Positions 6,347-15,121 are shown, counted from the first letter of the stretch. The stretch is DNA of 64,000 nt from Gammaproteobacteria bacterium (GCA_027297435.1 JAPUIA010000275.1:30089-94088); one strand, 5' to 3'. Notes: a model not told the origin generated them from the letters alone. Numbers and translations are program-made.

Positions 6347-7846
6347 CTAGGTACGCAATTTGTACCGCTGAATCTTACCCGTGGCCGTTTTCGGCAGCGT
6401 GTCGACAAATTCCACCCAGCGCGGTCGTTTGTACGCCGCCAAACGACCAGCGACGTGGTCGATCAAGGTTTTGGCGAGCGCATCGTTTGCCTCGTTACCT
6501 TCAGCTGCCACCACGAACGCTTTGGGTTTGACGAGCTCATCATCGTCCTCGTGACCAACCACGGCTGCTTCGGCGACGGCTTGGTGGGCAAGGAGCGCAT
6601 TCTCCACCTCCATCGGCGAAACGTAGATGCCTCCGACCTTGAGTAAATCGTCGCTGCGCCCGCAATACCTATAGGCACCAGATTCCGTGCGCTGGTACTT
6701 ATCACCGGTACACATCCATGTCCCGTCGAACGTTGCTTGGTTCAACTCGGGTCGATTCCAGTAACCCCGGGTCATGCTCGGTCCTGTCACGTATAGGTCG
6801 CCAATCTCACCAGCCTCGGTAAGTTCGGCACCCGTGTCATCCAACAGCTTGACTTGGTAGTTGGACACCGGCGTGCCGCTCGTGCCGGGTTGCACGTCAC
6901 CCGTGCGGTTAGACATGTAGATGTGCAACATCTCGGTCGAGCCGATACCGTCCAAGATCTCAACGCCCGTCGCCTCGCGCCAGCGATCGAATATGGCCTC
7001 AGGGAGCGCTTCACCAGCTGAGACGCAATGTCGAATGCGATGATTCCGGGGTACGTTGTCGGTATTGAGCAACATCGCATACAAGGTCGGCACACCGAAG
7101 AATATCGTCGGCCGATACTCGTTTAGGATAGAGACGACCGCGTCCGGTGTGGGTGGTGCTTCAAGCAGCAGGACGGTTGCACCCACCGACATGGGAAAGG
7201 TGAGGGAGTTGCCGAGTCCGTAGGCAAAGAAAAACTTCGCCGCCGAGAAGCAGACATCGCTCTCACTCAACTTCAAGATGCCTCTTCCGTAGTTCTCCGC
7301 CGTTGCCAGCAAGTCGCCGTGGCTATGCATGACGCCCTTGGGGCGCCCGGTCGTACCGGATGTGTACAGCCAGAACGCCACATCATCTTGACCTGCCTGC
7401 ACGCCTCGCCAGTCTGCTGGGCTGTCCCGCAATTCAGCCCAGATATTGCGCCCGCCATCCCCGTCGACGGTGAATTTCAGCAACGCCGCATCCTCGGGCA
7501 ACCGCTCGACGAGGGCACCTGCAGCGACGAACGCTGAGGCACCGCTATCCTCTGCGATGAACGCATAATCATCTCTCGTCAACAGCGTGTTCAGGGGTAT
7601 CGGGACGATACCCGCCTGCATGGCGCCGAGAAAACAGACCGGAAAGGCGACCGTATCGTGCAACGCAAGCAGCACTCTTTGTTCAGGCTCAATCCCTGCA
7701 CGCAACAAGAGGTTGGCAAAGCGACCGGCAAGATCTGCAACCTCGGTGTAGGTGTGCGGTCCATCTTTGTCGATGAACGCAGTACGCGCACCACGTTCGC
7801 CGACCAGGTTTGGTACGAGCAGCTCGTTAGCTGCGTTGTAGTTCAT
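6347..7846 (-). CDS. bclA: Benzoate-CoA ligase family protein
   Basis: A 499-residue ANL-superfamily enzyme that activates benzoate (or a close aromatic acid) with ATP and CoA, giving benzoyl-CoA plus AMP and PPi in the cytoplasm. The P-loop-like motif 'YTSGTTGRPKGVMHSHGD' is at about 165-182, followed by 'FFGVPTLYAML', the A5 region 'GIGSTEMLHIYMSN', the hinge 'YRYCGRSDDLLKVGG' and the C-terminal catalytic Lys in 'LPKTATGKIQRYKLR'. The length and the 'GSTEMLHIF/YMSN' signature fit benzoate-CoA ligases (BclA/BadA). It is the last gene of boxC-boxB-bclA, 18 bases after boxB, which supports benzoate as the substrate. Substituted benzoates remain possible. Confidence 0.88.
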   Translation of the reverse strand: MNYNAANELLVPNLVGERGARTAFIDKDGPHTYTEVADLAGRFANLLLRAGIEPEQRVLLALHDTVAFPVCFLGAMQAGIVPIPLNTLLTRDDYAFIAEDSGASAFVAAGALVERLPEDAALLKFTVDGDGGRNIWAELRDSPADWRGVQAGQDDVAFWLYTSGTTGRPKGVMHSHGDLLATAENYGRGILKLSESDVCFSAAKFFFAYGLGNSLTFPMSVGATVLLLEAPPTPDAVVSILNEYRPTIFFGVPTLYAMLLNTDNVPRNHRIRHCVSAGEALPEAIFDRWREATGVEILDGIGSTEMLHIYMSNRTGDVQPGTSGTPVSNYQVKLLDDTGAELTEAGEIGDLYVTGPSMTRGYWNRPELNQATFDGTWMCTGDKYQRTESGAYRYCGRSDDLLKVGGIYVSPMEVENALLAHQAVAEAAVVGHEDDDELVKPKAFVVAAEGNEANDALAKTLIDHVAGRLAAYKRPRWVEFVDTLPKTATGKIQRYKLRT

Positions 7847-7864
7847 CTCAATCTCTCGTCACGA

Positions 7865-9307
7865 TCATGACGGGATGCGTACGTATTCGAACTCGCCCGG
7901 TTTGCCCCCCACCCCGCTCTTCGGAGGAGAAATCCAGTCTGCATATTCGCCGACCTGATCCACGGGTTTCATCAAGCTGAGTACGTAGGTTGAATCCTCG
8001 GAAGAGCCCAAGAAGCTGTCGTGCTCGGCGAGCCACGTCGCCTCATTGAGGACGGCACCACCAGGCGAAACGTACATATCCGCGAACATGCCCTGCCGGC
8101 GGTTGAACGCACGATGCGGTAGAACGAGCTCGAAATCGATGCCGTGCGATTTGATCACCTTGTTCCAGGCCGCAACGACTTTTTGGCAGTCGACGATGTA
8201 ATCATCTAGAAGACGTGCGTTGATCGCCGTAATCGCCGACATCGCCTCGGTGACAAATCGCCCGTCCTTGAACGTGAGCACTGGGTAGGTGTCGTCACGC
8301 AACTGATGGTCGTCATCGATATCGGTCTCGTGAAAGCGGCCTTTGATGCCGGCGTTGAACAGGTTGGCTGCGTTGGTCGAAATCTCAGAGCCGAACAGAT
8401 CCAATGTCACTGAAAAATGGAAGTTCATCTTGCGTTGCAACAATGGCAGATCGATCACGCGCAGTTCATGTAGGCGACCAACGTCGCCTGGATCAGTGAT
8501 GCCATGCTCGTGCATGACGACACTCGTGCGATCGATGATTCTCTCGACGCCACTCTTACCGACGAACATATGGTGGCCTTCCTCGGTGAGCATGAATCGA
8601 CAGGTACGCGACAGTGGATCGAAGCCTGATTGCGCGAGCGACTCGAGTTGCATCTTGCCGTCCCGGTCGGTAAAGCTCGTGAACAAGAAGAACGACAACC
8701 AGTCCGGCGTTGCTTCGTTGAACGCGCCGAGAATACGTGGACGGTCGGCGTCGCCCGACGTGCGTTCCAGCAACATGTCGGCTTCTTCCCTGCCGTCGCG
8801 CCCAAAGTACTTGTGCAGTAGATAGGCCATTGCCCAAAGGTGTCGGCCTTCTTCGACGTTGACCTGGAAGACGTTGCGCATGTCGTAGAGCGACGGTGCG
8901 GTGTGACCGAGAAAACGCTGCTGTTCAACGGACGCCGGTTCAGTATCGCCCTGAATGACGATGAGGCGTTGGATGAGCGCGCGGTACTCACCGGGGATTT
9001 CCTGCCAGGCGGGTTCGCCTTTGTGCTCACCGAAGGGGATGGTGCGACCTTCTTCTTGCGGCGCGAGTAGTACGCCCCACCGATATTCGGGCATCCGCAC
9101 GAAGCCAAACTTCGCCCAGGCGCCACGCTCTACACCCACCGCCGTTCGTAGATACACCTCGGCCTGCTGAAAATCCGTCGGACCGGACTCTCTCCACCAG
9201 TTCAAGAACTTGGGTTGCCATGTCTCAAGCGCCCGTCGCAGCCGGCGGTCCGAAGACAGGTCTACGTTATTTGGAATGAGCGTATCGTAGCTAACGTCGT
9301 TAGCCAT
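7865..9307 (-). CDS. boxB: Benzoyl-CoA 2,3-epoxidase, oxygenase subunit BoxB
   Basis: A 480-residue diiron oxygenase that adds one O2-derived oxygen to benzoyl-CoA to give 2,3-epoxybenzoyl-CoA, using electrons from the reductase BoxA. Candidate diiron ligands have the spacing known for BoxB: Glu123, Glu153 and His156 (in 'NVEEGRHLW'), Asp214 ('SFTDRDG'), Glu243 and His246 ('LTEEGHHMF'). Length matches the family (about 470-480). A good ribosome site (GAGGA) precedes the ATG. It lies 10 bases after boxC in the same operon. No BoxA is coded in this window, so the electron donor must come from elsewhere. Confidence 0.95.
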   Translation of the reverse strand: MANDVSYDTLIPNNVDLSSDRRLRRALETWQPKFLNWWRESGPTDFQQAEVYLRTAVGVERGAWAKFGFVRMPEYRWGVLLAPQEEGRTIPFGEHKGEPAWQEIPGEYRALIQRLIVIQGDTEPASVEQQRFLGHTAPSLYDMRNVFQVNVEEGRHLWAMAYLLHKYFGRDGREEADMLLERTSGDADRPRILGAFNEATPDWLSFFLFTSFTDRDGKMQLESLAQSGFDPLSRTCRFMLTEEGHHMFVGKSGVERIIDRTSVVMHEHGITDPGDVGRLHELRVIDLPLLQRKMNFHFSVTLDLFGSEISTNAANLFNAGIKGRFHETDIDDDHQLRDDTYPVLTFKDGRFVTEAMSAITAINARLLDDYIVDCQKVVAAWNKVIKSHGIDFELVLPHRAFNRRQGMFADMYVSPGGAVLNEATWLAEHDSFLGSSEDSTYVLSLMKPVDQVGEYADWISPPKSGVGGKPGEFEYVRIPS

Positions 9308-9317
9308 GTTTTAATCC

Positions 9318-10982
9318 TCAGACACGTGTTTTGTCGAACTCAGGACGGCGTCCGGTTCCATACAGAGTTAGAGCACCATTGGGCCCGACGGCGTTGGGCC
9401 GTTGAAAGATCCAGTTCTGCCATGCGGTAAGCCGCGCAAAGATCTTGCTTTCCATGGTTTCGGGTCCCGGGAATCGCAAGTTGGCCTCCATCCCGGTGAG
9501 CGCGTCCGGCGAGAATCCGACTCGCGCCTCTGTAAGAAGCCTGAGTTCGTCCTTCCAATCGATATCGTCGAGCACCGTTGTGACAAGGCCAGCGTCTGCT
9601 GCCGCCTCAGCCGCTAACGCTTTGCCGATCAACGTTCGGGCGGTTTGCAGGGTTTCCGGTTCGCCCAGAAAACGGATCTCTAACCGGGTCAGGCCGTTGA
9701 CCGTCGGGTAGCGTCCAAAATTGCCGGGGGTCAAACACAGGGTAGCAATTGGCGCGTTGTCGTCGCGGTCTTCGAATTGGCCTTCCAGCATAAAGCTGCG
9801 ATCGGCCGCGAAGGCGATCTCGGCCAAGATGCCGGCAAAGCAGCTGCCGGGTTCGATGAGTGCGAACATCGATCTCGATGTCAGGTCGAGACGCTTCAAC
9901 ACTCTCCGGGTATGCAGATTTACCTCGCGCACGAACCAGTGTTCGGCGCGAGCTTCGAGAAAGTTGTCGTAGGCGGCAACCCGATCCGCCGCGCCACATG
10001 TTTTTAGGAAAATGGTGCCGAGCTCGGGTTCGTTGAACCGCAACTCCAAAACAGCGTCGTCCAGTTCGCGCATCATTGCTAGCGGCCAGAACTGAGCGCC
10101 CTGCTGCTCGGCAGCGCTTGCATCGCGCGGTACATTGGTTGTAGGACCGCGAACTTCCAGCGTTGCGTGTTGACCCTCACGATTGAGCCGAACCGACACG
10201 AAGGAGTACTCGATACTGTCCGCTTCGATGGTCTTGTCGAGCTGTGAGAGCACCACCGAGGTCGAAGCGTCGGGTCGATCCGAGCTCGCAGCGAGCTCGC
10301 GGACGAGTTTCTCGCAGCGCGCCTCGAACGCCGATCGTGGAATCGCTTCATCCACCAATCTGGCTCGTACCGCGCGCTCTCCGCGCATGCCTTCTTCCAG
10401 CGTGCAGAAGTGATCAGCGATATCGCGCCGCACCTTACGCTTGTCGACCACGCGGGTCAGTCCACCGGTGCCTGGCAACACGGCCAGCAGCGGTACTTCG
10501 GGTAGGGACACGGCGGCATAGCCGTCATCCACGATCAGAATCTTATGCGCCGCGAGGGCGAGCTCGTAGCCGCCGCCCGCCGCCGTACCGTTAATGGCAG
10601 CAACGTAACTTTGTCGCGAGTGTTCGGTGGCATCTTCGATGGCGTTGCGGGTTTCGTTGGTGAATTTGCAGAAATTAACTTTGTGCACATGGGTCGCGCC
10701 AGCCAACATGCGAATGTTGGCCCCCGCACAGAAGGTATTGGGTTTCGCCGAGGTGATCATTACCGCTTTGACTTCGGGGTGTTCGAAACGCAGACGCTGC
10801 ACCGCATCGGCAAGCTCGATGTCGACGCCGATGTCGTAGGTGTTGAGCTTGAGCTCATAGCCTTCGAACATGCCACCGGCTTCATCGACGTCGAGGATCA
10901 GCCGCGCGATCGGCGGGGAGATCTCGAGCTTCCAGTGGCGATACCGATCGGGGTGCGTTGCAAAATCGATGCGCTTGTTCAT
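9318..10982 (-). CDS. boxC: 2,3-epoxybenzoyl-CoA dihydrolase BoxC
   Basis: A 554-residue crotonase-superfamily ring-cleaving enzyme that hydrolyses 2,3-epoxybenzoyl-CoA with two waters, releasing formate and 3,4-didehydroadipyl-CoA semialdehyde. The N-terminal crotonase domain shows the CoA-binding 'NTFCAGANIRML' (about 81-92) and the oxyanion-hole 'AAINGTAAGGGYELALA'. The C-terminal part has a second crotonase-like half, with 'EPGSCFAGILAEIAFAADRS'. The length of about 550 residues is diagnostic for BoxC as opposed to ordinary enoyl-CoA hydratases. It is the first gene of the operon; its promoter should lie in 10983-11082. Confidence 0.94.
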   Translation of the reverse strand: MNKRIDFATHPDRYRHWKLEISPPIARLILDVDEAGGMFEGYELKLNTYDIGVDIELADAVQRLRFEHPEVKAVMITSAKPNTFCAGANIRMLAGATHVHKVNFCKFTNETRNAIEDATEHSRQSYVAAINGTAAGGGYELALAAHKILIVDDGYAAVSLPEVPLLAVLPGTGGLTRVVDKRKVRRDIADHFCTLEEGMRGERAVRARLVDEAIPRSAFEARCEKLVRELAASSDRPDASTSVVLSQLDKTIEADSIEYSFVSVRLNREGQHATLEVRGPTTNVPRDASAAEQQGAQFWPLAMMRELDDAVLELRFNEPELGTIFLKTCGAADRVAAYDNFLEARAEHWFVREVNLHTRRVLKRLDLTSRSMFALIEPGSCFAGILAEIAFAADRSFMLEGQFEDRDDNAPIATLCLTPGNFGRYPTVNGLTRLEIRFLGEPETLQTARTLIGKALAAEAAADAGLVTTVLDDIDWKDELRLLTEARVGFSPDALTGMEANLRFPGPETMESKIFARLTAWQNWIFQRPNAVGPNGALTLYGTGRRPEFDKTRV

Positions 10983-11082
10983 GCGTTATAGAAACGGTAG
11001 GACTTTGACCAGTCGTTGGTAAAAACGCGGAATGCGTACGATCGACAGGATAGGTCTTCAACCACCGATCAGACTAGCGACT

Positions 11083-11244
11083 TGTTGAAAAATGATTCTA
11101 ACGAATCATTTTTCACCCACGGGCCGTCCTTGGCCCATGGGACCCAACGACAAATCAAGCACTTACGTGCTCGATTTGCGCCTATGCCATCGGCCGTTCG
11201 CCGCGCAAACGCCTGGCCAGACGCTATCAGCGTGTTTTTCAACA
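11083..11244. repeat. 162-bp multi-hairpin intergenic element with TGTTGAAAAA terminal inverted repeats
   Basis: The ends TGTTGAAAAA (11083-11092) and TTTTTCAACA (11235-11244) are inverted copies. Inside are consecutive stems: GAAAAATGATTC/GAATCATTTTTC (11087-11114, 4-base loop), CCCACGGGCC/GGCCCATGGG (one G-T pair, 6-base loop), and AAATCAAGCAC/GTGCTCGATTT (one mismatch). A perfect 13-bp stem CTATCAGCGTGTT/AACACGCTGATAG (11224-11253) closes the right side. The DUF385 gene's stop codon (11239-11241) lies in the right end. No protein is coded. This looks like a structured mobile or REP/MITE-like element; only one copy is in the window. Confidence 0.6.
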
Positions 11245-11694
11245 CGCTGATAGCTCTATGTCGATGAGAACCGCGGTCGCGCTCGCGCGATCGACGTCAT
11301 CGGGCGTCGGCCGGCCCCCTCGGTCCAATTTTATCCCCATATACGCAGCGTCCGCGGGGTGCCTTGACCACATCTCGAGCAAGATGGGACCAATTCTATT
11401 GGGGTTGTCGCGGATTGCGGTCGCGGTGCCATCTACCTTCGAACCTGCGAGTCTCAGTTGCACCGGGCGCGGATTGATGAAATTAGGCCACCACCCAGTG
11501 TCCGGTGAGGTGGTGCAGCATACGTGATTGCCGTCGCGCATATACCGAACCGGGACGGTGCGTTTGCGGCCGGTTTTGGCGCCGGTGTAGGCGATGGTCA
11601 TCAGGCTTTTGCTCATCAACCCGTGCAGCGGCGAGTGCAGCAAACCGATCATCACCGGGTTGACTATGGGAAACAGCCAGTCTGGAACCTTCAT
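11239..11694 (-). CDS. DUF385 / deazaflavin-dependent nitroreductase-like protein
   Basis: A 151-residue protein resembling the split-barrel DUF385 family (deazaflavin- or flavin-dependent quinone/nitro reductases): 'TIAYTGAKTGRKRTVPVRYM' near 34-53, 'SPDTGWWPNFI' and 'PVQLRLAGSKVDGTATAIRD'. Some members of the family use F420; in a proteobacterium the cofactor is uncertain. Its last codons and stop fall inside the hairpin element at 11083-11244, so the native C terminus may have been altered. It starts inside the end of the DUF2277 gene (4-base overlap). Confidence 0.7.
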   Translation of the reverse strand: MKVPDWLFPIVNPVMIGLLHSPLHGLMSKSLMTIAYTGAKTGRKRTVPVRYMRDGNHVCCTTSPDTGWWPNFINPRPVQLRLAGSKVDGTATAIRDNPNRIGPILLEMWSRHPADAAYMGIKLDRGGRPTPDDVDRASATAVLIDIELSAC

Positions 11695-11960
11695 GTTCCG
11701 AATCGCAAGTCCGCTCGCGCCCGGGCTTTGGCCGCTTGTAATTCGCGGTTTTTCGGTGCTGCGTTGGTCACCAGGCCCTTGAGCAGCCGGTCGGCGGTTT
11801 CGCTGACCGAAAGAAAAGCGTCGTTGAAAGCTGCCTCATTGGCGTGGGAAGGTTTGTTGAAGCCGCTCAGCTTGCGAACGAACTGTAGCGCGGCGGCGCG
11901 TACTTCGTCCTCCGTGGCGGGCGGGTCGAAGTTGTAGAGGGTTTTGATGTTTCGGCACAT
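11691..11960 (-). CDS. DUF2277 family protein
   Basis: An 89-residue soluble protein that begins 'MCRNIKTLYNFDPPATEDEV', the hallmark of DUF2277, and continues 'AALQFVRKLSGFNKPSHANE'. The function is unknown in the family; it is a small helical protein found widely in bacteria. The gene overlaps the DUF385 gene by 4 bases (ATGA), so the two are translationally coupled, and lies 12 bases after the DUF3500 gene. Confidence 0.85.
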   Translation of the reverse strand: MCRNIKTLYNFDPPATEDEVRAAALQFVRKLSGFNKPSHANEAAFNDAFLSVSETADRLLKGLVTNAAPKNRELQAAKARARADLRFGT

Positions 11961-11972
11961 AGCGCGTCTCTG

Positions 11973-13001
11973 TTAGTGGTTCTGTTCATAGTGGCGTTGT
12001 AACAAATCGATACCGTAGTCGCGCTGCGGGTTGCTCCACACCGAGTGGATGTGATTGACCGTCTCGCTGCCGCGGTTGGGCAGCTGGTCAAACTCGATCA
12101 CGACGTTGGGTCCCCTGACCGCCCAATAGTGTCTGCGTGTTGGGTCTTTACTGCCACGCCACTCGAAGTTGAGGTTCTCGAGTCCGGCGTTGCGTATCTC
12201 GTCCAGCTCCGTGACCGCGAGTTCGGGGTGGAGAGATCGAATCCAGGTCTCGAGCAGCGTTTCCAGCAGGCTCAGTTGTGCCGCATCGAACGTCGTCGCG
12301 GACACCCCTCGAGGTCGCTGTGATTCGCGGGGCCCGCGCTGGATGCCGCCCTGGCCGGGGTCATCCGGCGAGTAGGCTCGATCGAGTTGCGCGGGGTTCA
12401 AACTCGCGAGCAAGGCTTGCCCGATGGCCTCATGCGGCACCATGAGTCTGAAACCGGCCCGGGGGCCGGTCGCGACAACGACCGGATTGGTGCCGAGAAA
12501 CAAAGGCGTCGCACGCACCTCGCCATCCACGGCCGTTACGTTGACCGAAACGTGGTGGCCCTCGACCTTCCATGCCCAGGGCGAGTCCGAAGCAGGCGTG
12601 CCGTACACCTCAAAGCGGTAGTCGTCCGACAATCTCGCGGCGCTCCACGTTTCGCTGTGCCGCAACACGTCGTCCATGAGCATGATGTGGTTGACTAACA
12701 AGTAGCCTGATTCGCTCAACACGCCGCGCAGCAATCCGTGGGCGGCCAGCCGCGCGGGTAACGGCATGACGCCGAGCGGTACGCCACGCGTGGCTTGCAT
12801 GGCGTTAGGTACGAAGTCGAGGTTGAACCGTTCGCTGTCGTTCAGATCGTAGCGCAACCGGCCTGGTTTGATGATCTCGGGAATCGCGTCGACCGCGTCC
12901 ACCAACGCCTTACCTTGTTTGGCCATGTGGGCGCTGATGTCATGGCCGTGGCTCGACAGTGCGAGACAGCAAGACAGGATTGCGAACGTGAGTCTGACCA
13001 T
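11973..13001 (-). CDS. Exported DUF3500 family protein
   Basis: A protein of about 342 residues with a signal peptide ('MVRLTFAILSCCLALSSHGH'). The body matches DUF3500: an early 'RLRYDLNDSERFNLDFVPN' segment, 'GVPLGVMPLPARLAAHGLLR', 'FGTP/VYGTPASDSPWAWKVE', 'GHHVSVNVT' and 'NHIHSVWSNPQRDYG' at the C terminus. Repeated His-containing motifs suggest metal binding, but the biochemical role is unknown. The ATG at 13001 was chosen over a GTG at 13016 because a GAGGGGA ribosome site stands before it and the signal peptide begins there. Confidence 0.8.
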   Translation of the reverse strand: MVRLTFAILSCCLALSSHGHDISAHMAKQGKALVDAVDAIPEIIKPGRLRYDLNDSERFNLDFVPNAMQATRGVPLGVMPLPARLAAHGLLRGVLSESGYLLVNHIMLMDDVLRHSETWSAARLSDDYRFEVYGTPASDSPWAWKVEGHHVSVNVTAVDGEVRATPLFLGTNPVVVATGPRAGFRLMVPHEAIGQALLASLNPAQLDRAYSPDDPGQGGIQRGPRESQRPRGVSATTFDAAQLSLLETLLETWIRSLHPELAVTELDEIRNAGLENLNFEWRGSKDPTRRHYWAVRGPNVVIEFDQLPNRGSETVNHIHSVWSNPQRDYGIDLLQRHYEQNH

Positions 13002-13012
13002 GATGAATCCCC

Positions 13013-13404
13013 TCACCAGACACCGGCGCCGTAGGCGATCAACAGGCCAAACGCGACGCCAAAACCCATTGAAATCCGCTTAACCCCCGCACCCTTGTCG
13101 AGGAACCAATTCATCAACCCCTCGAGGCGGGTTCGACCAAGTATCGGAATGAGCGCTGCAACCACGATGACGAACCAACCGAATCCCTCGAACACCCAGG
13201 GCGCGTGGGTTGCATCCGCGATGGCGATGAGGATGATCCCCAGGACGACGCGGACCCCGGTAGCGAAGTAGATCGCCCAACTTTGCTGCACGGCGGTCTT
13301 CATCGAGCCGGATAGCTTGTCCGGAACGAAGGCTCCGAAGCGCAAAACGCGGCAACGATGATCCCGAACAGCGCGATGAACCCCTGAAGGATCGTCACGG
13401 TCAT
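13013..13404 (-). pseudogene. Small DUF4149-like/four-helix membrane protein gene with a one-base frameshift
   Basis: From an ATG at 13404 (ribosome site AGGGGG, 7 bases away) the frame reads 'MTVTILQGFIALFGIIVAAF', clearly a transmembrane start, and then runs out of frame. In the next frame the text continues as 'RFGAFVPDKLSGSMKTAVQQ' and three more hydrophobic segments to the stop at 13013. Adding one T to the four-T run at 13344-13347 (AAAA on the plus strand) joins both parts exactly ('AAFLRFGAFVPDK'), giving about 130 residues with four membrane segments. It is either a recent loss-of-function mutation or a sequencing/assembly error. The family is not certain. Confidence 0.6.
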
Positions 13405-13467
13405 GTCGCATCCCCCTGACGCATTCGGTGACCGGGGTCGAATTATACGACGCTGGGTCAAGCGTTA

Positions 13468-13944
13468 TCAGTCCAATAGAAATTCGAACTCGACCTCGTC
13501 GCGGATCGCAACACCTGCGCCGTCCGTGAGTGGAATTTCGGGCTTGATTGATCGTGCGGTCGTGACCGCGTCCAGATGTACTGCGTACTGGTGCCATCCG
13601 ATATGCCGATAGAAACCGATGGCCTGGGTATTGTCGTTGGTGGTCACCAGCCAGACACGCTGGCAGAGTCGGCTTCTGGCGAAAGACAGCGCGTGTTCCA
13701 GAAGTTGCCGACCGATGCCGTGGCCGGCTTGCACGGCGGCGACCACCACCAACTGCAACTCGCGATCGGTAGCGTGGTACTGGTAGAGACCGGCAGCAGA
13801 ACCGTTGCGCTCCAATATGAACCCCGGCAACGCCTGCGCGTCATAAAGCTTGCCTCGCGAGACGACGCGTTGGGACGCAAAGTGTCGAGTCACGATGTTC
13901 CTCACCCAATCTCGATCCGCTTCCGTGATTTCGCGAAAGCTCAT
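13468..13944 (-). CDS. GNAT family N-acetyltransferase
   Basis: A 158-residue GNAT protein that transfers an acetyl group from acetyl-CoA. It shows a beta4 strand 'RELQLVVVAAV', the CoA pyrophosphate loop 'QAGHGIGRQLL' and 'VTTNDNTQAIGFYRHIGWHQ' (motif B). The substrate is unknown. The ATG at 13944 gives the ATGA overlap with the upstream HAD gene; longer in-frame extensions would be coded inside that gene. It is the last gene in a five-gene minus-strand operon (16366-13468). Confidence 0.82.
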   Translation of the reverse strand: MSFREITEADRDWVRNIVTRHFASQRVVSRGKLYDAQALPGFILERNGSAAGLYQYHATDRELQLVVVAAVQAGHGIGRQLLEHALSFARSRLCQRVWLVTTNDNTQAIGFYRHIGWHQYAVHLDAVTTARSIKPEIPLTDGAGVAIRDEVEFEFLLD

Positions 13945-14603
13945 GACCAGTCGAGTTCTACTAGGCGACCAACATCGGCAATGACCAAGTCGGCGCCGGC
14001 GCTGACCAGCGTATCTGTATCGCCACTGCCCGTGAGTACGCCTACGCAATACATATCGAGCGTTTTGCCGGTGTGCATATCGATGCCGCCGTCACCGATC
14101 ATCGCGGCCAATTGGGGTGCCACGGACAGCCCGTCCAGAGCTTGAACGATGTGGCGCGGGTCCGGCTTCAGGTGTGGAACATCATCGCGCGCCAGTACGC
14201 TGTCGAAGCAATCGTCTATGTCGGGAAAGATGGTGCGTATGGCTTCACTGCAGTTGCGGGTGACGACCGCCGTCTTGCGACCGGATTGGCGCAACGTACA
14301 GGCTAGAGCGCGAACTTCGGGAAAAGGTTCTGTCGAGGATGCAGCGTTGAGCTCGATGTCGGTGATCAGCCGGTGGGCCTTGCCGTGATAGGTCTCGGCA
14401 GCAGATGGATCGTGTTCTTGCAACCACTCGGTGGCGGCTTCGATCACTTCGACGATGTGCAGGCGTTCGAATACCTGGGTGGGTACCCCGTTGGCGTCCG
14501 TCAGCGCGATGACCCGCCGTCGCATGTCGGGTAGGTCGAGGTTGGGTGCAAGCGTGCCGTCGAAGTCGAAAACCAAGGCGGCGGCCGTAACGAGGTCTCG
14601 CAT
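13941..14603 (-). CDS. HAD superfamily hydrolase
   Basis: A 220-residue HAD phosphatase. Motif I 'VFDFDGTLAPN' (residues 11-21) holds the nucleophile Asp13 and acid/base Asp15, motif II Thr is in 'TAVVTRNC', motif III Lys in 'PHLKPDPRH' and motif IV acid in 'MIGDGGIDM'. A four-helix cap lies between residues 22 and 95. It is a probable small-molecule phosphatase of the Gph/phosphonatase type; the substrate is unknown. It starts 8 bases after the upstream GNAT and its stop overlaps the downstream GNAT start by 4 bases. Confidence 0.85.
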   Translation of the reverse strand: MRDLVTAAALVFDFDGTLAPNLDLPDMRRRVIALTDANGVPTQVFERLHIVEVIEAATEWLQEHDPSAAETYHGKAHRLITDIELNAASSTEPFPEVRALACTLRQSGRKTAVVTRNCSEAIRTIFPDIDDCFDSVLARDDVPHLKPDPRHIVQALDGLSVAPQLAAMIGDGGIDMHTGKTLDMYCVGVLTGSGDTDTLVSAGADLVIADVGRLVELDWS

Positions 14604-14611
14604 CCTGGGCG

Positions 14612-15121
14612 TTAGGCGCCAGTCTCGTGAAAGGCCTTGGCGTAATAGGCATCGGCGGTGACGTGATCCAAGCAACCGGGGGTGAGCGCGAGCTCCATGA
14701 AGCTGTCCGTTGCTCCGTACTCGTTGCCGATACGAGATCGGCGAAAGCCGAATCCGTGGTAGTACGCGGGATGCCCCAACAAGAACAAGACATCGATGCT
14801 CATCACGCGGCAACGCTCGATCATAGCGAACATGAGTTGGCTGCCTATCCCGCGACCTTGCAAACCGGGCGTCACCGACAGCGGTGCGACACCTCCACAG
14901 GTCAATGCTCCCGCCGGTTCCAGCCGAATAGGAGAAACGATCACGTTGCCGACGATAGCGCCGTCCAACTCGGCGACGAGGCTCATCCAGACGTCTTGGT
15001 CGGATACGAGTTGTGCAACCAGGTTGGCCTCTTCCACGCGTTTGAAAGCAGCGGCGACGACATGGCAGATGGCATCGAGCTCGCTCGGCTCGGCGCCTCG
15101 TACGCACGCTGCGTTACTCAT
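14612..15121 (-). CDS. YhbS-like GNAT family N-acetyltransferase
   Basis: A 169-residue acetyltransferase: 'VGNVIVSPIRL', 'GVAPLSVTPGLQGRGIGSQL' (CoA-binding Q/RxxGxG/A loop) and 'LGHPAYYHGFGFRRS', an arrangement typical of YhbS-like GNATs. The substrate is unknown. Its start overlaps the end of the cupin gene by 8 bases. Confidence 0.85.
   Translation of the reverse strand: MSNAACVRGAEPSELDAICHVVAAAFKRVEEANLVAQLVSDQDVWMSLVAELDGAIVGNVIVSPIRLEPAGALTCGGVAPLSVTPGLQGRGIGSQLMFAMIERCRVMSIDVLFLLGHPAYYHGFGFRRSRIGNEYGATDSFMELALTPGCLDHVTADAYYAKAFHETGA

Noticed and set aside
13405..13597. N-terminal Arg/His-rich part of the long frame over the frameshifted membrane gene
   Set aside because: It overlaps the GNAT 3' end, lacks hydrophobic or family features and is better explained by the frameshift model starting at 13404.
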